A stretch of DNA of 64,000 nt from CBDCNH01 sp965219015. Its GTDB lineage: Bacteria > Pseudomonadota > Alphaproteobacteria > Rhodobacterales > Rhodobacteraceae. Positions within the stretch are counted from its first letter, which is position 1. Each line of letters begins with the position of its first letter. The stretch is taken from NCBI GenBank assembly GCA_965219015.1, contig CBDCNH010000005.1:372001-436000 (forward strand), read 5' to 3'. Of this stretch, positions 42,934-51,203 are shown in pieces. The notes beneath the pieces were generated by a model. It was given only the letters and a program-made list of their open reading frames with translations, searched no databases and had not been told where the DNA came from. A program made the position numbers and the translations under genes.

Positions 42934-45227
42934 CCACGGCTACCGTCCCGAACCCACCCGCCGTGCCCGGCGGCATCGGCGCCGCCACCCCCCGGATCGA
43001 CGGCCCGCTCAAGGTGACGGGCATGGCCCGCTACGCGTCCGATATGGCCGTCGCCAATGCGGCCTACGCCTACTTCCACACCAGCGCCATCGCGCTCGGA
43101 CGCATCACGGAGATCGACGAGGGCGAGGCGCGGGCACTTCCCGGCATCATTGATATCCTGACATGGCGGAACGCCGCGGGGCAGTTCGACCCGCTCAAGA
43201 TCTTCAGCGCGGGCGGTACCGCATCGACCAGCATCATGCCGCTGCAATCGCCCGATATCCGCCATGATGGTGAGATAGTTGCCGTGATCCTTGCCGAAAG
43301 CCTTGATGCCGCTCGCGATGCGTCGCACCGGCTGCGCGTGAGGTATGACGCTCGGAGGCCGACCGCGACCTTCGACGACCCGGGCCTCGTCGCCTCGGAC
43401 CCTCCGGTGGGCGATCCGCGGTTCGTGGACATCAATGTCGGCGACGCGGAGGGCGCCTTCGCAGCCGGCGTCGTCAGGGTGGACGCCCGCTATGCCACGC
43501 CGATCCAGCACCACAACCCGATGGAACTCTTCACCACCACCGCCCAATGGATGGGTGACGAGCTCGAGATCTACGAGCCGAGCCAGTACATCGTCGGGAT
43601 GCAGCATGGCATCGCGACACAGATGCGGCACGATCCGGCCAAGACGCGCTTCGTCAGCCATTACGTCGGCGGGGCTTTCGGCTCGAAGGGTGCAATCACG
43701 CCGCGGACGGCCCTGATCGCCCTGGCGGCGCGGCGGCTGAACCGGCCGGTGAAGTTCGTCTCGACGCGCGACCAGGCCTTCACCATGGCCACCCACCGGG
43801 CCGAGACGCGTCACCGCGTGCGCCTCGCGGCCGACGCCGATGGCCGGTTCACCGCCCTGATCCACGAGGGCGAGGAGGTCACGAGCCGTCCCGACAACTA
43901 CGTGGTCGCCGGAACGGACGTCACCACCCGAATGTACGCCGTGCCGAACATCGCCTCGCACGTCACGGTCCAGCATGCCGACCGCGATACGCCCGGCTTC
44001 ATGCGCGCGCCGGCCGAGGTGCCCTACTTGTTCGCGCTCGAGAGTGCCGTCGACGAGCTTGCCCTCGCGCTCGACATGGACCCGGTGGAACTGCGACGGA
44101 TCAACGACACCAAAACCGATCCTGTCGCGGGCCGCCCGTTCAGCAGCCGATCGCTGATGCAATGTTACGACGCCGCGGCGGCCGCCTTCGGGTGGCGCGG
44201 CCGCGATCCCCGGCCGATGTCGATGGCAGAGGGCGACTGGCAGATCGGCTGGGGCTGCGCCTCCGCCGTCTATCCCTCCTATATCGCGCCATCCTTCGCC
44301 CGGGTGACGCTCAGCCGCGACGGCGCCCGTGTCGACGTCGCCGGCCACGAGCTCGGCACCGGGGCCTATACCGTCTACGCCCAAATCGCGGCGGAGCGGC
44401 TTGGCCTGCCGCTCGACCGGGTCGAGGTCCGGATGGGTGACAGCCGGCTGCCCCCTGCGCCTGTGGCCGGTGGCAGCAACAACGCCGCCAGCATCGGCAC
44501 TGCCGTGGCTCTGGGCTGCGCTATGGTCCGGGAGCGTCTGGCAACCGCCGCCGTCGCCGATGCGGCGAGCCCCTTGCATGGGCTCGACGCATCGGAGCTC
44601 CATCTGGAGGATGGTGTCCTCCGAGTGTCCGACGGTCCGAGCGAGCCCGTCTCGAAGGGTTTGTCCCGTCACGGCGGCATGATCGAGATGCTGGCCGGGA
44701 GCGAGCCCGCGAACCTGCAGCCGGGCTCGCTGGCGGCCTTGAGCACGGGCCAAGCGGCACTCGGCGGGGCGACCTTCGATCCGGGCTTTACTAAGATGGC
44801 CTTCGGCGCAGAGTTCGTCGAGGTCCGGGTGCATCGCCGGACCCGCGAGGTTCGCGTCGAGCGCATCGTCGGCGCGTTCGCCGGGGGCCGGATCCTCAAC
44901 CCCATGACCGCGCGCAGCCAGCTGCTTGGCGGGATGATATGGGGCATCGGCTCGGCGCTGCACGAAGCCACCGAGATCGATCAACGGGTGGCGCGCTACA
45001 CCAACGATAATCTCGCCGAATACCTCGTTCCGGTGAACGCCGATATCAAGAACGTCGAGGTGATCTTCGTTCCGGAGGTTGACCTGGAGGTCAACCCGCT
45101 CGGGGTCAAGGGTATCGGCGAGCTCGGCGGCGTCGGCACCAACGCGGCGATCTGCAACGCGATTTACCATGCGACGGGTGTGCGCATCCGGGATCTGCCC
45201 GTAAGGATCGAAAAGCTGCTCGGATGA
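42930..45227 (+). CDS. paoC: Periplasmic aldehyde oxidoreductase Mo-cofactor subunit (PaoC-like)
   Basis: The 765-residue large subunit carries the MPT-binding blocks GGAFGSKGAITPRTALIAL, TPGFMRAPAEVPYLFALE and AGGSNNAASIGTAVALG, and the catalytic Glu in GIGELGGVGTNAAICNA. E. coli PaoC prefers aromatic aldehydes, which fits the neighbouring aromatic-type genes, but substrate is unproved. It lacks its own signal and would be carried out with PaoA. Confidence 0.93.
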   Translation: MTTATVPNPPAVPGGIGAATPRIDGPLKVTGMARYASDMAVANAAYAYFHTSAIALGRITEIDEGEARALPGIIDILTWRNAAGQFDPLKIFSAGGTASTSIMPLQSPDIRHDGEIVAVILAESLDAARDASHRLRVRYDARRPTATFDDPGLVASDPPVGDPRFVDINVGDAEGAFAAGVVRVDARYATPIQHHNPMELFTTTAQWMGDELEIYEPSQYIVGMQHGIATQMRHDPAKTRFVSHYVGGAFGSKGAITPRTALIALAARRLNRPVKFVSTRDQAFTMATHRAETRHRVRLAADADGRFTALIHEGEEVTSRPDNYVVAGTDVTTRMYAVPNIASHVTVQHADRDTPGFMRAPAEVPYLFALESAVDELALALDMDPVELRRINDTKTDPVAGRPFSSRSLMQCYDAAAAAFGWRGRDPRPMSMAEGDWQIGWGCASAVYPSYIAPSFARVTLSRDGARVDVAGHELGTGAYTVYAQIAAERLGLPLDRVEVRMGDSRLPPAPVAGGSNNAASIGTAVALGCAMVRERLATAAVADAASPLHGLDASELHLEDGVLRVSDGPSEPVSKGLSRHGGMIEMLAGSEPANLQPGSLAALSTGQAALGGATFDPGFTKMAFGAEFVEVRVHRRTREVRVERIVGAFAGGRILNPMTARSQLLGGMIWGIGSALHEATEIDQRVARYTNDNLAEYLVPVNADIKNVEVIFVPEVDLEVNPLGVKGIGELGGVGTNAAICNAIYHATGVRIRDLPVRIEKLLG

Positions 45228-45674
45228 GAGCAGAGTCCCTCGGTCTTCGGATCGGGCGGTCCCGATCCGAGCGGCGAGGCCGCCGTCGAGCGCAGGCGAT
45301 CGGGCGAGGCGGGCGTCGGCGCTGCGCCAATCCTCTGCCGCGGCGCACGCGCGCGCTTGGAGCTTCGTGCACCGCTCTCGCCCCGAACCGCCGCCGGGCC
45401 ACGATCGGATGGGCAAGGGACGCCTTGCGGCAACGACCATTTCGAGCACCCCGCGCAAGGCTCCCGTTTGGCTTCCCACCCGACCGACGGCATCCAGGCT
45501 CCTGCCAGCGGTTTCGTCGCTGCCCCGCGTGCCTGAACAGTGAGTTTCGGCGACATTGTCACGATCGGTAAGCAAATCAGGACGAGAGAGCATAGATCGT
45601 CCGGCCTGGGCGGCTATTTCCGGGGCTGAGCATCGCCGCATCGCCGGCGATCCACCATCGGAGGAGAACGACAA
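45228..45674. other. Intergenic stretch without a supported gene
   Basis: These 447 bases follow paoC. Open frames on both strands are Arg-rich or of mixed composition and resemble no family. The last 130 bases are lower in GC and hold the ribosome binding site (GGAGGAG) for the epimerase-like gene. A GC-rich inverted region soon after the paoC stop (GGGCGGTCCCGATCCG) may help terminate transcription. Confidence 0.5.
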
Positions 45675-46619
45675 ATGCGTGTTTTCGTCACCGGAGCCAC
45701 CGGATTCATCGGTTCGTCGGTCGTGAGGGAACTTCTTGCGGGCGGTCACGACGTCCTCGGCCTCGCGCGATCCGAACATTCGGCCAGGGCGCTCGAAACG
45801 GTCGGCGCCGAGGCCCATTCCGGCAGCCTCGAAGATCTCGACAGCCTGCGCGAAGGCGCCTCGCGTGCGGACGCGGTGATCCATCTCGGTTTCAACCACG
45901 ACTTCTCCAGGTTCGCCGAGTCCTGCGCCCACGATGCGCGCATCGTCGAGGCGTTGGGCTCGGCGCTGGAAGGGTCCGACCGCCTGCTTGTCGTGACCTC
46001 CGGCACGGCCATGCTGCCCCCGGGACAGGTCTCGACCGAGGCGACGCCGATGCCGTCCGGCCCGAATGCGCATCCCCGCGTCGCCACGGAACGCGCCTGC
46101 GACGCGGTTGCCGAGAGGGGTGTGAAGGTGGCCGTGATCCGACTTGCGCCGTCGGTGCATGCCGAGGGCGACAAGGGATTTGTCTCGTTCGTTGCGGACT
46201 TCGCTCGCAAGAATGGCGCCTCGGCGTACATCGGGGACGGCACGAACCGCTGGTGCGCGGTGAACCGAGACGACGCCGCGCGCCTCTACAGGCTGGCGCT
46301 CGAGCGGAACGCGGGCGACGTGCGCTATCACGGCGTCGCCGAGGAGGGCGTCGTCTTTCGGGACATCGCCGTCGCGCTCGGCCATGACCTCGATCTGCCG
46401 GTCGTCTCCAAGCCTGCCGATGAAGCCGAGGCTCATTTCGACTGGTTCGCGTTCCAGGCCGTCTCCGACGCGCCGGCCTCCAGCGCCCGGACCCGAGAGA
46501 CGCTCGGATGGTCGCCGACCGGGGCGGGACTGATCGAGGATATCGGGCGGGGCATCTACAGCGCCGCGCGAACTCGGCGACCCAGCGAACAGAACCGGCG
46601 CGTGGCCCAGGGCGGATGA
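45675..46619 (+). CDS. NAD-dependent epimerase/dehydratase-type SDR protein
   Basis: The 314-residue extended/atypical SDR has the N-terminal cofactor motif VTGATGFIGSSVVRELL and the downstream DAVIHLGFNHDF. It lacks a clear YxxxK catalytic pair at the usual place (ATERACDAVAERG sits there), so it may be an atypical reductase or binding protein. It begins after a strong GGAGGAG site. It is the first of three plus-strand genes (this, an SDR and a hydrolase) that may extend the pathway. Confidence 0.85.
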   Translation: MRVFVTGATGFIGSSVVRELLAGGHDVLGLARSEHSARALETVGAEAHSGSLEDLDSLREGASRADAVIHLGFNHDFSRFAESCAHDARIVEALGSALEGSDRLLVVTSGTAMLPPGQVSTEATPMPSGPNAHPRVATERACDAVAERGVKVAVIRLAPSVHAEGDKGFVSFVADFARKNGASAYIGDGTNRWCAVNRDDAARLYRLALERNAGDVRYHGVAEEGVVFRDIAVALGHDLDLPVVSKPADEAEAHFDWFAFQAVSDAPASSARTRETLGWSPTGAGLIEDIGRGIYSAARTRRPSEQNRRVAQGG

Positions 46620-46747
46620 TCCCGGAACCGGTGCTCGCCTTCGAGCGGCAGCGCCGTTCACGCCCGCCGGATGGTCCCCGGACACCCGGCCGATGAGAAC
46701 GCGCCTTGACCGGGCCAATCATTGCAACAGAGCAGAAAGCAACGATC

Positions 46748-47545
46748 ATGAACATCGATCTCCACGGACTGACGGCGCTCGTCACCGGGTCCTCGGCCGG
46801 GATCGGCCTTGGCGCCGCGACCGGGCTTGCCCGCGCGGGCGCGCATGTCGTCATCACGGGCCGGAACGCGGAGGGTCTTCACTCCGCGATCGAAAAGATC
46901 GGCGCGGCCGTGCCCGACGCCGAACTTTCGAGCGTCGCGTGCGACCTCGCCTTGGCCGAAGGCGTGGAGACGCTGACGGGCACCGTGCCACGCGTCGACA
47001 TCCTTGTGAACAACCTCGGCATGTTCGACTCCAAGGACTTCTTCGACACCGGCGACGACGTGTGGGAGCGCTTTTTCCACACCAACATCATGTCCGGCAT
47101 CCGCACGTCGCGTGCCTACATGCCCGAGATGATGCGGCGCGGCTGGGGACGCGTTGTTTTCGTGACCTCTGAATCCGGCGTGCAGGTTCCCGCGGACGCG
47201 ATGCCCTACGCAATGACCAAGACGGCCGTCATCTCGCTGTCGCGGGGATTGGCGAAGGTGGGGTCGGGGTCCGGCGTGACGGTGAACGCGGTCATGCCCG
47301 GCCCGACGATGACCGAAGCCGTCGCCGGCTGGGTCGAGGCCCATGCGCGCGAGAATGAAATGCCGATGGACGAGGCGGGGCGCGACTTCGTGACCTCGTT
47401 CCGGCCATCCTCGATCATCAAGCGGCCGGCGTCGGTCGAAGAGGTCGCGAACATGATCGTCTATGCCTGCTCGAAGGAGGCCTCGGCCACCACGGGCGGC
47501 GTCCTCCGGGTCGACGGCGGCGTCGTCGACGCGATCCTTCCGTGA
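46748..47545 (+). CDS. Classical SDR family oxidoreductase
   Basis: The 265-residue protein has TGSSAGIGLGAATGLARAGA near residue 13, NNLG near 84, and the catalytic Ser...Tyr-x-x-x-Lys in VTSESGVQVPADAMPYAMTK. The C-terminal TTGGVLRVDGGVVDAI is typical. It would use NAD(P)H on a hydroxyl or keto substrate that is not predictable. The ATG at 46748 aligns with the family start. The ribosome binding site is weak. Confidence 0.88.
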   Translation: MNIDLHGLTALVTGSSAGIGLGAATGLARAGAHVVITGRNAEGLHSAIEKIGAAVPDAELSSVACDLALAEGVETLTGTVPRVDILVNNLGMFDSKDFFDTGDDVWERFFHTNIMSGIRTSRAYMPEMMRRGWGRVVFVTSESGVQVPADAMPYAMTKTAVISLSRGLAKVGSGSGVTVNAVMPGPTMTEAVAGWVEAHARENEMPMDEAGRDFVTSFRPSSIIKRPASVEEVANMIVYACSKEASATTGGVLRVDGGVVDAILP

Positions 47546-47628
47546 CCGGACCCTTGCTGTCGGTCCGAGCCGTCAAGGCGCTGCCTAGCCAACCGGACAT
47601 CCTCATCGGCCCTGAACAGGAGGCGATC

Positions 47629-48759
47629 ATGCCGAAACCCATCTCTGAGGCACCGGGCCCGCGCATCGCGGCCCGCACGCTCCTCGCCGCCCTTTGCCTC
47701 TCGGCCGGTTTCGGCACTCCCGTCCCCGCTCAGCAGGACGGCTTCGCCGCGCGCGCGGCGGTGCTCGGGCCGGCCAATGCCGCGGCCGGCCCGCGGACGG
47801 TGCCCGGTCGATCCGTCCCGGTGCCGGGGACGGTGAGCCCCGCGGCGCAGGCGCAGATCGCGGCGCCCTACTCTCCGTTCTGGAACCTCGCGCCCGCGAG
47901 CGACGAGGAGTGGCGTGCCGTCATTCGGGAGGCGGCGGAAGCCACGCTACCGATGCTGGCGGAAGCCCGCGCATCGATGGGCGTGACGATGGAGCGCACG
48001 GAGATGGGCGGCGTCCCGGTCTTCGTCCTGCGGCCCGAGACGGTTCCTGACGCCCATGCAGGCCAGACCCTGATCAACCTTCATGGCGGCGGCTACGTCT
48101 TCTCGCCGGGCGAGTCGGGCACGGGCGAGGCGATGATGATGGCGACCTACGGCGGCTACGAGGTCATCGCCGTCGACTACCGGATGCCGCCGGATGCGCC
48201 GTTCCCGGCCGCCCTCGACGACGCCCTGGCCGTCTACAAGGCCGTCATCGAAACGGTGGATCCCACCCATGTCGCCGTCTTCGGAACGTCGGCCGGCGGC
48301 GGCCTCACTCTCGCGCTGATGCACCGCTTGCGGCAGGAAGGGTTGCCGATGCCCGCGGCGATCGCCCCCCTGACGCCTTGGGCCGACCTCACCGACACCG
48401 GCGACAGCTACCGGGCGAACGAATGGCTCGACAACGTCCTTGTCAGCTACGACGGCTATCTCGGACGCGCGGCGCAGCTCTACGCGAATGGCCATGACAT
48501 GGCGGATCCCCTGCTCTCGCCGATCAACGGGTCCTTCGAAGGCTTTCCGCCGGCGATCCTGGTCGCCGGAACCCGCGATCTGTTTCTCAGCAACACCGTC
48601 CGGACGCACCGGGCTCTCCGGCGGGCCGGCATCGTAGCCGAACTTCAGGTCTACGAAGGCCTGTCCCACGCCCAGTACCTGTTCGACATGACCATGCCCG
48701 AGACCCGCGAGATCCATGAAGAGATCACGGGGTTCTTCGACGCCCATCTGCAGAAGTAG
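47629..48759 (+). CDS. Exported alpha/beta hydrolase (HSL-type esterase)
   Basis: The 376-residue protein has a signal peptide (RTLLAALCLSAGFGTPVPAQ). The hydrolase fold shows the oxyanion motif HGGG (NLHGGGYVFSPG), nucleophile elbow GTSAGGG, acid Asp in VAGTRDLFLSN and base His in GLSHAQYL. These define the hormone-sensitive-lipase group of esterases. AGGAGG precedes the ATG. It may hydrolyse an ester form of the island's substrate in the periplasm (inference). Confidence 0.9.
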   Translation: MPKPISEAPGPRIAARTLLAALCLSAGFGTPVPAQQDGFAARAAVLGPANAAAGPRTVPGRSVPVPGTVSPAAQAQIAAPYSPFWNLAPASDEEWRAVIREAAEATLPMLAEARASMGVTMERTEMGGVPVFVLRPETVPDAHAGQTLINLHGGGYVFSPGESGTGEAMMMATYGGYEVIAVDYRMPPDAPFPAALDDALAVYKAVIETVDPTHVAVFGTSAGGGLTLALMHRLRQEGLPMPAAIAPLTPWADLTDTGDSYRANEWLDNVLVSYDGYLGRAAQLYANGHDMADPLLSPINGSFEGFPPAILVAGTRDLFLSNTVRTHRALRRAGIVAELQVYEGLSHAQYLFDMTMPETREIHEEITGFFDAHLQK

Positions 48760-48829
48760 ATTGGGAGCTTGCACCAGACTCCTTTGCACGGAGTGACCTG
48801 CAACACGAACGTCCCTCGCCGGACGCGAT

Positions 48830-49260
48830 ATGGACCGGGACGGACACATCGTGGCGGTCGATTCCCTCCTGGCGCGCCTGACCGGACACACCGGCGCGCG
48901 CCTCGCGTCGGAGGGACTGACGCTCGGCGACGCGCCTGATCGGCTGGCACGCGTTGTGGGCGACGGCGTCCTGCTCGCCTGGCCGCCTTCCTCTTCGTGC
49001 GGAGGCTGCCGAGCCCGATCCCCGCCAGACAGTTTCGCAGCGCGGTGCCGCTGCGGGTCCGGAGCGGCGAGACGGTCGAGGCGGTCCAGACCTTGCGAAG
49101 CGACACGATCTGCACGTATTTCGGGCTGGACCACCCCGGCCCGGCCCATGACGCTTGTGTCGATGCCGCGGGGGTCGCCATCGCCCTCGGCTTCCTGCCG
49201 AGCCACGGGCGCCTGAAGCCGGCCGACTTTACAATCGAAGTCCTGAGCGAGAAGAGAGTG
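48830..49260 (+). pseudogene. Unrecognised coding remnant in two frames
   Basis: From 48830 one frame gives IVAVDSLLARLTGHTGARLA then RLARVVGDGVLLAW. From about 48965 a different frame gives PLRVRSGETVEAVQTLRSDT and ICTYFGLDHPGPAHDACVDA with strong G/C third positions, ending before the transaminase start. This looks like one gene interrupted by a frameshift. I do not recognise the family. It may be junk from the island edge. Confidence 0.3.
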
Positions 49261-49262
49261 TC

Positions 49263-50114
49263 ATGCCCCGCACCGTCTACGTGAATGGCGATTACCTGCC
49301 CGAGGCCGAGGCGAAGGTCTCGGTGTTCGACCGCGGATTCCTGATGGCGGATGCCGTCTACGAGGTGACGGCGGTGCTCGGTGGCAAGCTCGTCGACTTC
49401 GCCGGCCACGCGAAGCGCCTCGCGCGCTCGCTCTCCGAGCTCGAGATGCCCGCGCCGGCGGACGACGCGGCCCTCCTCGGCATCCACCGCGAGATGGTGG
49501 CGCGCAACCGGGTGGACGAGGGCATGGTCTACCTGCAGATCACACGGGGCGCCGCGGACCGGAGCTTCCTCTATCCCGCCGAGCCGGAACCGACGCTGGT
49601 GCTCTTCACGCAGGAGGCTCGGCTGACGGACAACCCGGTCGCCGAGACCGGCATCCGCGTCATCTCGATCCCCGACGAGCGCTGGGGCCGTCGCGACATC
49701 AAGACGGTGCAGCTCCTCTACCCGTCGATGGGCAAGATGGCGGCGAAGAAGGCAGGCGCCGACGACGCCTGGATGATCGAGGACGGGTACGTCACCGAAG
49801 GCACCTCGAACAACGCCTGGATCGTGCGCGGCAACCTTTTGGTGACGCGGCAACTCGGTCACGAGATCCTCGCCGGCATCACCCGCGCGTCGGTCCTGCG
49901 CTTCGCCGCGGAGGCGCAGATGGAGGTCGAGGAGCGGCCGTTCACCATCGACGAGGCCCGGTCCGCCGACGAGGCGTTCATCACCTCGGCCACGCAGTTC
50001 GTGATGCCCGTCGTCGCCATCGACGGCACGACCCTCGGCGACGGCACCCCTGGCCGTGTCGCGCGACGGCTGCGCGAGATCTACTTCGACGAGAGCCGCA
50101 AGGCGGCGATCTGA
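49263..50114 (+). CDS. D-amino-acid transaminase
   Basis: The 283-residue, PLP fold IV aminotransferase has its Schiff-base Lys147 in RRDIKTVQLLYPSM and the phosphate-binding EGTSNNAWIV near 180. It also has the family VFDRGFLMADAVYEV near 21. It interconverts D-amino acids, for example making D-glutamate for peptidoglycan or degrading D-amino acids. This second D-amino-acid function complements dgcN-dgcA elsewhere in the window. A branched-chain transaminase is less likely given the D-type N-terminal motif. Confidence 0.88.
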   Translation: MPRTVYVNGDYLPEAEAKVSVFDRGFLMADAVYEVTAVLGGKLVDFAGHAKRLARSLSELEMPAPADDAALLGIHREMVARNRVDEGMVYLQITRGAADRSFLYPAEPEPTLVLFTQEARLTDNPVAETGIRVISIPDERWGRRDIKTVQLLYPSMGKMAAKKAGADDAWMIEDGYVTEGTSNNAWIVRGNLLVTRQLGHEILAGITRASVLRFAAEAQMEVEERPFTIDEARSADEAFITSATQFVMPVVAIDGTTLGDGTPGRVARRLREIYFDESRKAAI

Positions 50115-50133
50115 GGTCGGATCGGCCGGTAGC

Positions 50134-50449
50134 ACCGTCTCCACATCCTCGCGCGTATCCGCCTGCTGACCGCGGCCGAGGGCGGGCGATCCACGCCGGT
50201 CCGGCAGAGCTGCCGCCCGACCCACATTTCTACGGGCCCGGGGGCGCCGGCAAGGCCATCGGCGCGATCGACCTGGCCGACGGGAGGGAGCTTCACCCGT
50301 GCGACAGCACGGAGCTGCCGACGGTGCTCTGGCTCAGCTCCGCAACCGCTGGCCGGGCCGTCCCCGGTCGAGAGTGGGGCATCCGGGAAGACCGGCGGTG
50401 CGTCGGGACCGGCACCGTGCCAGGCTGCCTACCTGGCCCGCTTCGATGA
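50134..50449 (+). pseudogene. Remnant of an EF-Tu domain III-like small protein
   Basis: The first part reads HILARIRLLTAAEGGRSTPV then CRPTH. After a one-base slip at about 50221-50228 the next frame gives FYGPGGAGKAIGAIDLADG, then REWGIREDRRCVGTGTV to a TGA at 50447. The order of motifs (LLTAEEGGR, GYRP, REW-REG-VGTG) is that of the C-terminal beta-barrel of EF-Tu, found also as small stand-alone proteins. No start codon remains upstream because a TAG precedes the first codon. Translation would fail. Confidence 0.5.
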
Positions 50450-50756
50450 TTGCCGGCGTTCCGCTGTGGCAAGGAAGCACCGGCGCAAGAGCCTCGCGCC
50501 GGCTGGCCGATTGCGCCAGGGCGGAGGCCACCGTCAGCGCGGCCGCTGCCGCCGCATCGGGGTTCAGTCCATCCCGCGGGCTGCGGCGCGTCCTGGCAGG
50601 AGCCGCTCGGGCGTCGAGCGGCCGCAGCGTACCCGGCTCTGGCGATCATGCCCGGCCGCGTCCGGCCGCTGGCCGCGCAGAGCGTCTCCGTCGGCACCGA
50701 GCCACCCGCGTCGAGCTCGCGCGTATCGACGCTAGCCTCGTGGCGCAGCCCGAGCG
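50450..50756. other. Intergenic stretch without a recognised gene
   Basis: About 300 GC-rich bases lie between the decayed gene and the EVE-domain stop. A minus-strand frame (for example TLGLRHEASVDTRELDAGGS) continues past the EVE gene but matches nothing I know and runs through many Arg/Pro codons. I see no RNA-like hairpin or repeat worth calling. Confidence 0.4.
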
Positions 50757-51203
50757 TCACCGCCCGGACGAGGTCCGCGAGGTCGGTCTTGTCTGCATCG
50801 CGGCCGCGATGCGGTCCATGTCGTCCGCGCCGATCTCGAAGAGGCCGCGGCGCATCGCCATGCCCCAGTTCGGTTTGCCCCGGGTGAAGTCGAGCGCTTC
50901 GAGGAGGGGGCGGATCGGGGCGTCGCCGGTGGCCTCCCAGATCATCGCGCGGCGCCACGGCATGAAGCCCTCGTTCTGCCGCGCGCGCACGGGCTCGCCT
51001 TCGTCGACGGTTCCGAGCGCGGTGAAGGCCTGGAGCCGGTCCTTGCCGCCGAGCGTCCCCGACGGCGAGTAGCACGCCACGCGGTCGCCGGGTGCCAGCC
51101 GGCGCATCGGGGCGTCCTTGCCGTGCCCGGCCTGGATGAACCCGCCCGCGACGGCGCCGCGCACATGGGCGGCAGCGGCGACGACGATCCAGGCGCGGCT
51201 CAT
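50757..51203 (-). CDS. EVE domain-containing protein
   Basis: The 148-residue protein contains the EVE core: AGGFIQAGHGKDAPMRRLAP near the start, then DRVACYSPSGTLGG and RRAMIWEATGDAPIRPLLEA. EVE domains belong to the PUA-like superfamily and can recognise modified bases; the native role is unknown. The start overlaps the amidohydrolase stop (ATGA). The C-terminal tail (QTRPTSRTSSGR) is unusually Arg/Ser-rich and may be an extension after mutation of the original stop. Confidence 0.8.
   Translation of the reverse strand: MSRAWIVVAAAAHVRGAVAGGFIQAGHGKDAPMRRLAPGDRVACYSPSGTLGGKDRLQAFTALGTVDEGEPVRARQNEGFMPWRRAMIWEATGDAPIRPLLEALDFTRGKPNWGMAMRRGLFEIGADDMDRIAAAMQTRPTSRTSSGR

Noticed and set aside
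42858..46718. A 1286-codon open frame on the minus strand
   Set aside because: It is antisense to paoC and the epimerase-type gene, both of which carry clear catalytic motifs.
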